Below are positions 15,001 through 24,500 of a DNA stretch of 64,000 nucleotides, piece by piece; the stretch's first letter is position 1, and the number at the start of each line of letters is the position of its first letter. A program made the position numbers and the translations under genes. Under the pieces are notes generated by a model. The model did no database searches, had not been told where the DNA came from, and worked only from the letters and a program-made list of their open reading frames with translations. Source of the stretch: Corella eumyota. Lineage: Eukaryota; Chordata; Ascidiacea; Phlebobranchia; Corellidae. The stretch covers positions 8,928,001-8,992,000 of the forward strand of contig OY720099.1 of assembly GCA_963082875.1 (NCBI GenBank), read 5' to 3'.

Positions 15001-18000
15001 AATACAAGAACTACAAACTGTATATTTATGATATTAAAAGACAATAATCAATTTTTAATATAAATCATACACAACACTTTCATTTGTTCATCAGCAGACT
15101 ATTATTCCCTTTCCGCTTGCGCATAAGAGCAGAGATAAAAATAACTTTTCAAATGAATTATGAACATATTACGACATTTAAAAAATGTCATCGCGTATTG
15201 TTCATTTAATTTATCTTTTTTTAATGACATATGAAATGTGCAGTCGTGCCATAGATGCGTCATATACAAATTATTGGAAAAATTAGTAAACGCAATTTTA
15301 TTCAATACTGTAGTTTTAAATAAGACAGAAAGAACATCATAAAAACGCCTAAAACTAGCTAAATTTTTTAAATTTCATACATTTTTTGGAAAAGGGCTTC
15401 ATTAACAATTTTTTTAATTTAAATTTTTACAAATCATTAAGCGCACATAACAAAAAATAATTAAGCAAACGGTTTTTTATCCTAAAATCTCATTAATATT
15501 AACAGATTGTTGTAATTAGTCTTATTAATTGGACAACAAAAATCACTAACCAAATATCGTTGTTAATTATTAGCGAACAACAAACACTTACGTTTTGTAA
15601 ATCTAAAAACAAACCATCTGAAAAAACATTAAGACTTATTCCGCGAAAATAAAATTATAAGAAAATGAACATCCAATTACAAAAAATAATGTTTAATGTT
15701 TTTATAAAATAAATAAAAATCGCCAAAAATCGCCGTAAATTTTTATTTTAGCGTAAATATTCAGAAATAGTCAATTTCTCATACCTAATAAGACCAAATT
15801 GTTAACAAAAAAAAAACGAATTGCTTACTATCGAAACAAATTGTGTTTTGATTTAGCCTTGTCATAATAACTTGACTTTTAAATTTACCCTTGTCTAAAC
15901 AAATTTTAATGCTCGAAATGGTATAAAAATGAGATTTGTACGACTGTATGTTATTGCTAACGGTATCCGCCCATATTACCGAAACTTTTTAACGGGAAAA
16001 ACATTTTTCCAAAAACCCAAATTTTGAAAACGTTATTTTCTCAAAGTTTAGGTCAAATTTATTTAAAAAAAAACATTTTTCAGAAAAGGAGTGAAAGATG
16101 ATTAAAATGAAATGTCGTCGGTAAAATGGCGTTTTCAAGCATGTGATTTTCGGTCAAATGCTAGTTCAGTTAAATGGATTTTAGGTATATGACATCTTTT
16201 TTTGCCATCAACTTAATTAAATATTCTTGACAGTCTATAGTAATATAATATTTAAAGAAAAAGTTATTAATATACTAGAAAAAAAAAACAATTTCAAATA
16301 AACTAACACTTTTGTTCACGAAAAGAATAGAATTATTAGGGTCAAATTCGAAAACCAATATTTAATTTCCCTAAATTTTATTAATGATAAATTTTTAAAA
16401 TGAGACTAGCAGTGGCGACAAATTGACGTAACATTGTTAAATAAGCTATATTAAGAATGGCCTTACCGGATGTACAATAATGCCAATTTACTGCATATAA
16501 CTGCCACAAATAAGAAAATAAATTTAAATACCAACCTACAGTACTTAATTTACAAATGCCATCCTATCTTTTTATATTACATTAAAATTTAATGTGATTT
16601 TTTTAGTTTTGAAATCCGCCTAATTTTTAAAATAAATATGTATATGCGTAATTTAATTGATGCTAAAAAAACGGGAAGACCAACGGCAAAGTATAGTGGT
16701 TTAAACACAATTAACTTCTTTTATTTTAAAAATATAACTTTTTAAAAATGCACAGGGACGCTACATGCCTATTTGCCTAATTTTGTGTGAAATTTGAACA
16801 TAAAATTTTGATATTTCTAAAAATAACTTTAAAATTTTTACAAAATTGCATGCTTCAAAAAATTTCTGTGTTTACGCCAACAAAATTTACTTAATTTTTT
16901 CAAAAATATTACAAATCAAAGTAAAACTTAAATCGAATCCATTTTTTTCGTATTAAAACAACTACAGCACGTTCCATGTAACGCCTATTTATAAGAGGGC
17001 GACAATGTAATCGATTAAACGATTTGGTTACAAAAATAATTGAATTTTGTCGTCTGCCCAATTTTTTTAAAATCGTTGTCTTAAAATAGAACGGTTTTAC
17101 ACAAAAGACGTTTACATGATACAGCTAACAGGCCATAAAATAAAGTAGGAACCACTAATAATAATCATAAAACGGTCGATACAGCAATATAACAAAACTG
17201 GGCGTTATGTAGTACACTAAATATTATAATAATCAATAAGAATAACCAAATATAATAAACTATTTATAATCTGTTTAAATTATTTTTATATGCATAGTAA
17301 ATGAAAAGTTTATTTTAAAGTGTTGTTTAAAATGTTATATTTTTTAAATTTAATATTAGACACTGTCAAAGATAAAAAAAATTATTATTATATAAATTAT
17401 ACCATTTTAACTTAATAATAATATTAGTATTCAGGTTTAAAGACCTAATCAAATTTATATCTTACAACAACCATCATTTAAAACCTAACATTTTAAAAAA
17501 TACAAAATAAATTTTTATATATAGGTATATACATACAAAAAAATATAAACTAAAATAGGCCTATCAATTAACATTTTTAAGGGACATAAACCCTAATACT
17601 AAGTACAGAGTTTCTTAAACTTTTTTGTTACAGTACTCCTTTTTAAGACATTTAAACTGTGCCCTTTATACTGGGTTAAATAATGATTTTTATAAACTAG
17701 AAGGGAATAAAACATGCTAGCCTATAAAAAATTTTTGTTTTTGTTTAAAAAAAACACTCTTTGAAAAAACTTTTAATGAGAAGAATGAGAAGAAATAACA
17801 AACTCAGAAGGACCATAATGACAAATCATTGATTAAGAAGCGTAATCTAAAAGAGATAAAAATTACAAGTATTTAAAATTACCTTTGTTTTTAGTTGTTT
17901 CTGGGTTGACACTTTCCTTGACAATCCACTCGGTGCAACCTCTATGGCAACCTCTCCTTCGCTGTCCGAAGATATTCTGCCAGGATGCATATCTTCTTTC

Positions 18001-18493
18001 TCAGTTGATAGACTGTAAAAACAATTAAATTAGTAAATGTTTTAATCTTTATCCTAAATAAGAAAGAGCTGACTTAATGGGCTAAACATAGAGTAACGTT
18101 TGATACCCTGACCAAGTCATGAGTTTCCTTATGCAGATTCAAAATTATTGATTATAATTCCTTGATAATTAGTTTGCCAATAGGGCTGACTGGAGCTTGT
18201 ACTGATTATAGCACTTATACAAGGTGCTACGACATGAAAGCACTGGGAATCTAACCAATGGGCCTATGTTGTAAGTCAAGTTTTTTAACCACCACACTTC
18301 TCCTCGCTTAATTTATTTTCATATTGGTGATTTAAAATACAGAATAAAAAAGAGAATAAAAATTTACATACACAACATTTATATATTTAAATACAAATTT
18401 TTAAACAAAATTGTTGAATCTTAAACTTTACCTTTTAGATAGACTTGCACTTTTTTTACCAACAGAAAATCTTTTTTTATTGGACAATGACAT
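24..18493 (-). CDS. DGKD/DGKH-like: Type II diacylglycerol kinase (delta/eta-like), 3' end outside window
   Basis: Phosphorylates diacylglycerol to phosphatidic acid at membranes, ending DAG/PKC signalling. Sixteen minus-strand exons join in phase (566 residues): 18493-18432, 18012-17883, 10960-10910, 10608-10546, 9913-9833, 9648-9544, 5107-4975, 3706-3600, 3368-3243, 3014-2912, 2392-2230, 1656-1548, 1223-1084, 764-695, 470-379, 186-24. A PH domain lies at about residues 65-164 ([25 protein letters not shown]). C1a at about 177-226 has [17 protein letters not shown], and C1b at about 249-300 has [15 protein letters not shown]. The catalytic domain starts near 335, with nucleotide motif GGDGS near 391 and [15 protein letters not shown] near 417. 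An N-terminal PH domain and GGDGS rather than GGDGT fit the delta/eta/kappa class. The accessory catalytic half and any SAM domain would lie to the left of the window. The start is the first ATG, followed by an SDSEGE stretch also found in vertebrate DGK-delta. The last exon ends at a donor next to position 23. Family assignment is firm; the choice between delta and eta is not. Confidence 0.95.
4531..5012. repeat. 241-bp near-perfect tandem duplication covering part of a kinase exon
   Basis: Positions 4531-4771 and 4772-5012 are the same sequence; I see one mismatch (GTGT versus GTAT near the left end). The right copy holds the last 38 bases of the first C1-domain exon of the diacylglycerol kinase and its splice donor. 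The left copy therefore carries a second donor with an exon fragment but no acceptor, downstream of the real exon on the minus strand. The near identity means it is very recent or an assembly artefact. Confidence 0.93.
5108..9543 (-). other. Large kinase intron (between PH and C1a exons)
   Basis: This 4.4 kb of non-coding DNA lies between the PH-domain and C1a exons of the kinase. It contains a three-copy 36-bp minisatellite near 6191-6298 and a less AT-rich patch at about 9110-9300 with a perfect TGACGTCA at 9263-9270. The short open frames here match nothing I recognise. The bases at 5615-5660, including CACGTG, are also less AT-rich and could be regulatory, but that is only a guess. Confidence 0.6.
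6191..6298. repeat. 36-bp minisatellite, three copies
   Basis: A 36-bp unit containing AATTCAGTCATGTACATAGT is repeated three times head to tail. The AAAATTAATT starts fall at 6195, 6231 and 6267. The copies are almost identical and lie within a kinase intron. A copy-number polymorphism would be expected. Confidence 0.9.
11890..12261 (-). other. Unrecognised 123-codon open frame in kinase intron; possible alternative first exon
   Basis: An ATG-initiated frame of 123 codons starts [20 protein letters not shown] and lies on the same strand as the kinase. It resembles no family I know and is rich in aromatic and basic residues. About 104 codons in, a GCGCAG/GTATTAAC donor occurs in phase 0, the phase needed to join the kinase's first PH-domain exon (10960). 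It could therefore be an alternative N-terminal exon with its own promoter. An open frame of this length can also arise by chance, so this is weak. Confidence 0.2.
13355..13440 (-). repeat. tRNA-like (SINE) fragment
   Basis: On the minus strand the sequence reads CCCGAGTTCGAATCCCACCA. This is a perfect pol III B-box inside a T-arm-like stem and loop. The rest of a cloverleaf with acceptor ends is not convincing, so I read it as the tRNA-derived head of a SINE or a decayed tRNA pseudogene. Confidence 0.5.
13780..13990. mobile_element. MITE-like element, 'TTCGGT' family, copy 1
   Basis: The right end is TTTTCGGTAATAGAGGCGGATA. The interior has the phrases seen in the other copies: GACCGAATA, CATATTCCTAAAAAC, GGTAAAATG and TTTTCAAAATTTCGGTTTT. 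The left end (ATTACTGTCACATCGACGGAAAA) is a degraded inverse of the right end. There is no coding capacity. Confidence 0.5.
15960..16200. mobile_element. MITE-like element, 'TTCGGT' family, copy 2
   Basis: The left end is GTATCCGCCCATATTACCGAAA, the inverse complement of the right end of copy 1 (TTTCGGTAATAGAGGCGGATAC). The interior has GTCGGTAAAATGGCGTTTTC and GATTTTCGGTCAAATGCTAG. The right end is diffuse. Confidence 0.55.
17605..17670. mobile_element. hAT-like terminal fragment
   Basis: CAGAGTTTCTTAAACTTTTTT followed by a TACTCCTTTTTAAGAC stretch resembles the terminal consensus of Charlie/hAT non-autonomous elements (CAGNGGTTCTCAAACTTTTT). I cannot place the opposite end. Confidence 0.3.
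18080..18300 (-). mobile_element. tRNA-derived SINE, intron copy A
   Basis: The order of shared segments matches the copies at about 19845-20050 and 22900-23105: ACCCTGACCAAGTC at the low-coordinate end, TTGATAATTAGTTTGCC in the middle, GTGCTACGACATGAAAGC, then a decayed reverse B-box (GGGAATCTAACC) at the high end. The pol III head therefore faces right and the element reads on the minus strand. It lies in the first kinase intron. Confidence 0.65.
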
Positions 18494-19329
18494 GTTAATA
18501 AAAGGAAAAACAGGTTTTTAACTAAACAGTATGTAAATCTAAAAATTAAATTTTAACAGTTATTTTAACTTTAAGACAGTAAGACCATACTAATTTAATT
18601 TAATATTGAAAAATAAAGATAAAAAACATTGTAAATTATTTCTAACTATCCGAATACCCACTAACAGACTAATCATAAATAGACGTAAAATAAAATTAAT
18701 ATTTTACTGAAACAAATAAACACAGGAGTGGCTGACAAAACAAAGGGCCATTAATATAATATAAGCATTCATCATTTCGTCTAACTTTTAAATAAATTTT
18801 CACTAATTATAACTAAGAACCATCTGACCAAGCGAAAAATAAAATCGTTACTTATTAGGCTTATCACCACTAAAAAATTAAAAATCTATAAAAAATTCTA
18901 ACCTCTCGGTTAGTCAATACACCTCATAATAAAGCTAGTTTAAATTTCATTGACTTGATATATGTGGCAGACGAAGCGGCGATCTCCTAATTTACTTTTT
19001 CGCACTAGATTTTTTCTTTTATTAAAAAAAAAAGATCGAACAGCTGTTTTACCCAAAATTTAATTATAACACTAACTCAATTTTTTAAATATAACTTTTT
19101 AATTTACAATAATTAATAGAAAATTTTTTATTTTATTTTTTTTTAAATATAGCGTTTAATAAAAATAAATGTTTTTTTAAAGACATTAAAAATACGTGAC
19201 TTTTAATATATCAGTACGCGTTATAACTTCTCCTCAAAAAAGAAAACAAATGTAACACGTGTTTTCTTTTTTGTTTGATCTCCTTAATACTAATTAAGCT
19301 GCATATATTTAATTCAATTTCAAATAACT
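18494..19329. promoter_or_regulatory. Divergent promoter region between the kinase and RRP15
   Basis: The start codons of the two divergent genes are about 836 bp apart. On the minus strand an acceptor-like TTAATTTTTAG sits near 18541-18551, upstream of the kinase ATG. A GAGAG/GTTAG donor-like site near 18900 would allow a 5' UTR exon. A less AT-rich patch around 18965-18995 may mark the core promoter. I see no clear TATA box. Confidence 0.45.
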
Positions 19330-20548
19330 ATGACAGTTTCTCAAGAGAAAGAAACAGCAACTGTAGAAAGCCCAGCAAATATGGAAGAGCCCTCTAATAA
19401 CGCCGGCTGGGCAGATGCAATGACAAAGGTTTTGTCAAAACAAATTGCAACCGATAAAGTTGAAAATGTAATTCTAGCAAAAACGAAAATAATTAATGAC
19501 GAAGTTGATGAATCCGAAGAAAAAAAGAAGCGCCGAAAACGAGTAAACTTATATTTTTTTTATTTTAAAGTTAGTAATATTTTGGCAGAGTATAATAAAA
19601 GAGCAAAAAAATTGAAAAAAATGTTAAGCAGTTAATAATATATCTACGCAGTTAGTAAAAAAGAGAAAATGGGAGAACATGAACTACATTCAACCAAATG
19701 TGTTGGACAAAGATCATGAACGGCAACTACAGAAAATATCTACAAGGTAATCAGCAATATTTTCAATATTTAAATTTAATTGAAAATACTATTTTGTATT
19801 TAATTATTTGGGAACATAAATAGCGTGGAAAGGCCAACTTCTAAACCCAAACATAATTAATGCTAGTTACCTTTACCCAGTCTCAAGTTAACTGTGGCAG
19901 TTAAGGATATTTTTGCTTACAATTGCCCAATAATTAATTTGCCGATTGTTTTGACTCAGTTGAAGTTTATACAATTCACAGATTGTACTAAGAATGCTAC
20001 AGCAAAAGGCAGTAGGAATTGAACCAAGGACCTCAATTAGTCAAGTCTAGTATTAAATTTATTAACTTATTTTTAATTATTAACTGAATATTTTACAGGG
20101 GTGTAATCCAGTTATTTAATACGGTTAAAAAGCACCAAAAAGATATCGAAGAAAAACTACAAACTGCAAAAACTGAAGGCAAAAAAGAGAAAGTAATGAA
20201 AGGAGTGGACAAGGGAAAATTCCTCGATATGTTAAATGATAAAAAATCAAAGAAATCAAAATCTCAAGTAATATTGTAATTTTTTTTTTATTTAATGTGT
20301 TGACATAATACAATGATATGCATTTTTATGCAGACATCAAACATGTTTTCAAATAATTAAAAGTTAGATAAATAAACATAACATCAAGTTAGCCAAACCA
20401 TGTTAAATCTAAAAAAAACACCTGAACTTTTCAGAAACAGGAATTACCAGAAACGAAAGAACCCGCTTGGAAAGTTTTGCGAGATGACTTTATGCTCGGA
20501 AATAACATGAAAGACTGGGATAGAAAATCCGACGAAGAAACAGAATAA
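19330..20548 (+). CDS. RRP15: RRP15-like ribosomal RNA-processing protein
   Basis: A nucleolar factor needed for 60S subunit assembly and pre-rRNA processing. Four exons join in phase: 19330-19542, 19652-19746, 20099-20267 and 20435-20548, giving 196 residues and a TAA stop. The family's three conserved blocks are all present. NAGWADAMTKVL is near residue 24. LDKDHERQLQKISTRGVIQLFN spans the exon 2/3 junction and matches the human [23 protein letters not shown] region. WKVLRDDFMLGNNMKDWD is near the C-terminus. The linker between the first two blocks is shorter than in the human protein. Reading through the first intron keeps the frame open for another 30 codons, so a truncated product would come from unspliced RNA. 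An AATAAA overlaps the stop codon and another lies near 20896. This assignment is secure. Confidence 0.95.
19845..20050 (-). mobile_element. tRNA-derived SINE, intron copy B
   Basis: Inside RRP15 intron 2. It shares TTACCTTTACCCAGTCTCAA at the low end, AATAATTAATTTGCCGAT in the middle, GAATGCTACAGCAAAAGGC, and a reverse B-box GGAATTGAACCAAGGACC at the high end with the copies at about 18080 and 22900. All three point the same way. It is diverged, so an old insertion. Confidence 0.65.
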
Positions 20549-21505
20549 ATATATACAAAATCCCAAATTTATATAAATTAACATAAATTGGGGAGAAAAA
20601 ATAACTAATGCCGGGTATTAGGCTTCATAACAGGATTGTGATTTTTTTGTTTAAATTTTTAGTTTTTAAAAAACTCGCTTGGATTTTTGTGATCCCTATT
20701 ATGGCCCCTGTCTTAATATATTAATATTTAGTGCCTATCACCAAAATACCTTTACTATATGATCAAATGAATTGGCCAGATTCTAATTGGGTTAGGGTTT
20801 ATAGACATTTGATACATATTTTATAGCTAACCCCTTTTTTATAAAAAAAACTGTGTGATTTACTAGAGGGTTTAATTGCATTACTACAGTTTTATTGCAA
20901 TAAAATAAACAAAATTACAAAATCGTTAAAAATTTTAAAATTGTTGAATACAGTCTATAGCTGCCTTGATTAAAACTGCAAAGGTTTATATGATGATTAA
21001 TTAAACTAGATAGTATATTAGCCGGTGCTGATCGTTGCACATTAAACACTTATTATATGTATGTACAAATTTAATGCATTTTATTTAGAATGGTTAACCC
21101 TTTTTTTTCTATTAATTAAATTTGCATAAAATATGGATCTTAGTAAACGAAAGAAGTAAAAATTTATGTTTTAAGTATGTCCAATTTATAAGCCTTTAAA
21201 TAACAAAATGCCGTTTGTGGCGCGCGGGCATACGCAAGTTGGGAGTTGCAATCATATTACCATAAAAAAACTCAGCCAGTTATGCGAGCAATTGGCTAGT
21301 ATAAGTGAGTATACTTACAATCTTTATACAAGCTTATAAGTAATATGTTCATTTATGTGCACGAATTATGCCTTCAATATTAATTTCAAAATAAAATACA
21401 TGAAAGAAAAACAATATACATAAAAGTTCATTTAAAATATATTTTTAACACTTATTGCTAATAGTATATCTTAATATAAAACAAATCATAGTAGAAATCA
21501 CCTAA
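20549..21505. other. Convergent intergenic region (RRP15 and adaptor 3' ends)
   Basis: The two genes meet tail to tail here. AATAAA near 20896 is a candidate poly(A) signal for the plus-strand gene. At 21205-21305 there is a copy of a dispersed repeat (TGCCGTTTGTGGCG, CATATTACCATAAAAAAA) also found at 25305-25400. I see no coding sequence. Confidence 0.5.
21205..21305. repeat. Dispersed 'TGCCG-TTGTGG' repeat, copy 1
   Basis: It shares TGCCGNTTGTGGNGC, then GTTNNNNNTNNCCATATTAC and an A-run with the copy at 25305-25400. A partial match lies near 30120-30180 (GTTAGTTGCAACTATATTACAA). Unit ends are unclear and it is non-coding. Confidence 0.45.
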
Positions 21506-24500
21506 TTATACTTCCTCATAGACATCTTCTTCTTCAGCTGTAAAATTAATAAACTATTTTAAAAACAAAACAAATATACATCAGGTTTTTAGAGACACCA
21601 ATGTTAAATTTGATTATTCGGAGATGTGTAAAATGTTTACATACAAAATGATATTATGCGGAAACCAGTAAATCGTGGGATAAATGAACTTAACAATTTT
21701 GTTGTTTTTTTGGCTTTTTATAAACTTAGACCAGCAGCGTATGGTGAAGCGTTTAGAATATTCAGCTATTAGGTAATAACCATGTCGTAGCGACCTTAAG
21801 TAAAGGCTATAAACGGTAGTAACTCTTGCCATGCCAAAAACCGATCAACAAGTTAATTATCTGGCTATATGTTCAATAATATTCAAAACTGTAAAAGGCA
21901 ACTCAGGAATTATTATGTGTTTAAGCCCTAAAGCCAGTCTTTTTCGTCGAAAATGAAGACCAATAAAAAAAGTTGTGGATTATCTATTTTTACCTGTTTC
22001 ATCGTAAATAGCATCTTGGTCAATTGGAGGCGGCGCAAAACTACCAGGATACCTTAAAAAACAAAATTATTAATAACGTTGGGCAATTCATTACGCCAAC
22101 AATCTAAAGTATATTGATTTAAAACAAATAATTCTCACGGATTGGTTTGACGGATGCTTTGCATCTGATTTTTCATTCGGTTGGTATTAATGTCAATGTT
22201 ATCCGATTCTACATATCCATCTGTTAATCGAACTTTTTGTTTAATTTTCTTTTGCATAAGCACCTTAACTGGGCTATTTAATTTGGTATTTGCCAATATT
22301 ACCGAAAATAATTTGACTAAAGGACATATTCCTAAAAACCAAATTAAAAAACGATATTTCACCGAAATTCAGGTAAACTATTTTTTTTAATTTTAGGGCA
22401 TTTTCTAGAAAAGGTCAAGAGTAAAGTTATCGGGTACTTGGTTTTCGGGTAAACGTCTATTCGGTAAAACACTTTTCGGTAATAGGGCAGTAATCTTATA
22501 CTGTATATTGCAGTATTAAGTACTTATGCAAGTTTATTGTTAAAATTTTAAGAAAACTTAAGCATGAAAGAATATTTGCTGATAGTTGTATCGCATTATT
22601 TTAAAATACATCATAATTAAATCACTAAATTTGTAGAAGAAAATATATAACTCACATTTTCCTTCTGTATTTCGCACCAGCCATTTTCCTTTGGGATTAT
22701 CGACCATTCTTATAATTTCAATTGTTTGTTGTTTTTGTACTGCCAAATCTTTTCCACTTCCCTTTGCATTTTCCTTTACCACGCCCTCAAATTCAACTCT
22801 AATCTCTCCTTCTTTAATCTAAACAATATTAATACAATAAGTTAACATAAATATGCACTTTTTTGGTATCTTTATTGTAGATGTGAAAAGGGCAACTTTG
22901 TTGTTTAAATATGGAGTAACATTGTTTACCCTGACCCAGTCTCGAATTGCTGTTAGCTGTTTGAAAAAATATTAATTATTATTACTTGATAACTAATCTA
23001 CTGATTGATTTTGAGATCGGCAGGAGTTCGTTCGTACTGGTTTTAGCATCCTTAGACGCTACGGCATGGAAGCGGTGGTAATCGAACAGTTGATCACTTT
23101 GTATGAAGTTTTAAAATTGTACTTACTATTATACGAAGTTTTAAATACAAAGTTTTAAAATTGACCTTACTCTTCGAAATTGAAATAAAAGGGTGTGCAC
23201 TGTAACAACATATACATCTTTACATAACTCATTTTTAGTGTTAAATCAAAACTGTTCTACTAACACTAAATTTCTTTCTCATTTCCTTTTCTTTTTTCTT
23301 CTTTTCCTTGTTTCGTTTTTCGTCTTCCTTTGCCCTTTTATCAGCCTGCGCCTTTTCTCTGCAACATTTATTTAAAAATTTATAACAAAAAACATTAAAT
23401 ATGAAAATCATTAAAAAAACGAAAAACATTAAAAGATTTTTATTATGTTTATAGTTATACCCTATTTTTAGGACTTACTCTTTCTGTTTTTCGGCCTTGA
23501 ATTTCATATATGTTTCGACGTCTTCGTACAGTTCACTGTCTTCTTCCTACAATAAAGCATAAAGTAAAAAAAATGTGGATACCTTAGTTTAAAAATCAAA
23601 AACAAGTTAATTCTGAGCAAAAATAATCACCGGTATAGGGTCTTGAGACTGCTGACCACCTAAAAATAAAACATTTTTTGGAGATTTTGTTTTAGGTCAA
23701 TTATCTATTCAATAAAATGGTTTTTGAAAAAATGACAGTAATCAGCTCTTAAAACTCTAACACCTTTAAACTAAGAAGTAAGTTATTAACTTACCAAAAT
23801 TGTTGTCAGTTTCAGGTGCTGTTTCATCATAAAGCCCGTCGTCTTCGTCATCCCACGTCGGTCTGTGACGTCATAATAGAAAAAAGAAGTCGTGAGATAA
23901 CAAAATTTTAATAACAAAGTAAACTTTGATCTTTTTAACTTGCAAGTTGTTTACAGCATTATCACGTCGGAAAATACAATTATATTTTTTTTTAATTTAT
24001 TAATTTTCATGTTTACTTACATTGCGTCTGCTGTCGGCGTTCTAGAAAGTTGTCGTTTATTATTAGTTGGTGGTAGAGGAGGTGGAGCGGCAACGTCTGT
24101 ATCGTCATAAAGATCATCTAACCCCAAACAAAAAGTTCGAAAAAGATTTTAGCCTACGAAATTCTTAAACAAAGGGTATAATACTACAGTTTTAAGGTAC
24201 TTCTTTAAAAACATATATATAATTACTTTAATGTTTATATCTTTTACGTTTAATAACAAAAAACAGACTCACCTCCCTGTGATATTGGAAGTGGTGAATG
24301 ACCTAAACAAAATATATGAATTATAAAAAATTTAAATATCAGGAAATACAAATACCCCGAACGCTAATCATTCTTAAAAAAAACTTTCTTTAAACAGTGT
24401 TTTAGCAAATTTTTTATTCTAGTAGTTTACTGGCAAACCTACATTTGTTAATCATACCTGATGATGGAATTTGACTTCTTCCTGGAAGAGGAGGGGGTAA

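Larger units (their letters stand above)
10961..17882 (-). other. Very large kinase intron between N-terminal tail and PH domain
   Basis: This 6.9 kb intron separates the two N-terminal exons of the kinase from its PH domain. It holds repeat fragments: a tRNA-like piece near 13355-13440, two MITE-like elements near 13780-13990 and 15960-16200, and hAT-like terminal sequences near 11548 and 17608. A minus-strand open frame at 12261-11890 is noted separately. Much of the rest is low-complexity AT-rich DNA in which I see nothing specific. A long first intron is a usual place for enhancers or an alternative promoter. Confidence 0.6.

Noticed and set aside
19561-19635. Extra exon of RRP15 encoding a Lys-rich stretch
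   Set aside because: Using it through the GGCAG acceptor puts a stop in frame; direct joining of 19542 to 19652 keeps frame and conserved blocks.
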